Assembly (NCBI GenBank): GCA_949752735.1
Contig: OX457042.1
Span: 25,786,612 to 25,850,611 of the forward strand
Reading direction: 5' to 3'
DNA length: 64,000 nucleotides
Source: Lumbricus terrestris
Lineage: Eukaryota; Annelida; Clitellata; Crassiclitellata; Lumbricidae
Positions 63,914-64,000 of the stretch are shown here, in pieces; position 1 is the stretch's first letter, and every line of letters starts with the position of its first letter. A model generated the notes under the pieces. It saw only the letters and a list, made by a program, of their open reading frames with translations. It was not told the origin of the DNA and searched no databases. The position numbers and the translations under genes are program-made.

Positions 63914-64000
63914 CTGTACCAAAAATATGAATCACTTAAACCGATTTGTGACTGCTCACTAAATTCATTGTCTCTTATCATTGATGCAGAAAAGATAAGT

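Overview
The window is eukaryotic. It has spliced genes on both strands, introns of 0.1 to 9 kb, tRNA-derived SINEs, non-LTR retrotransposon tails, many short DNA transposons and very long simple-sequence arrays. An ATP-binding-type universal stress protein gene (a family of bacteria, plants and many invertebrates, not known from vertebrates), an animal-type FANCM and a PET117 gene together point to an invertebrate animal. Abundant TAGGCCTA and TACATGTA-like words feel like a marine invertebrate, perhaps an echinoderm, but that is a weak guess.

Layout. 1-4.1 kb: repeats only. 4.17-5.01 kb (+): an intronless gene for a small single-pass membrane protein with a partial EGF module and a fibronectin-III-like domain. 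5.3-12.2 kb: several short hAT-like elements, a low-complexity block and one candidate exon. 12.24-26.11 kb (-): a four-exon universal stress protein gene, recoverable only by joining splice sites. Its introns hold a ~120-bp satellite, trinucleotide arrays, SINE and LINE pieces and (TACA)n. 26.2-31.9 kb: intergenic, dominated by (ACAT)n/(ATGT)n blocks and a minisatellite. 31.94-34.02 kb (+): PET117 in three exons, with a foldback-like element in intron 2. 35.89-59.12 kb (-): FANCM in about 22 exons, convergent with PET117. Its helicase core is intact, but the predicted protein ends without the C-terminal ERCC4-like nuclease and HhH region of vertebrate FANCM. 62.68-63.91 kb (-): the last two exons of an unrecognised multi-pass membrane protein.

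The gene products do not form a pathway: DNA repair (FANCM), cytochrome oxidase assembly (PET117), stress response (USP) and two membrane proteins. The most coherent system in the window is mobile DNA. Ten short non-autonomous elements share an internal core around GACCTTTTTTTAGTC but carry four different terminal types. Seven have exact 8-bp target-site duplications, the signature of hAT transposition, and three have imperfect or offset ones. One is nested inside another hAT-like element that is itself inserted in a tandem duplication, and uninterrupted copies of both target sites exist elsewhere in the window. A larger 1.64-kb hAT-like element sits in a FANCM intron. A tRNA-derived SINE family shares its 3' tail with the local CR1/L2-like LINE, and one such tail runs straight into an (ACAT)n microsatellite.

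Limits: exon boundaries were read by eye from GT/AG signals and reading-frame continuity. One FANCM junction (exons 17/18) does not keep frame. Repeat families are named by structure only.
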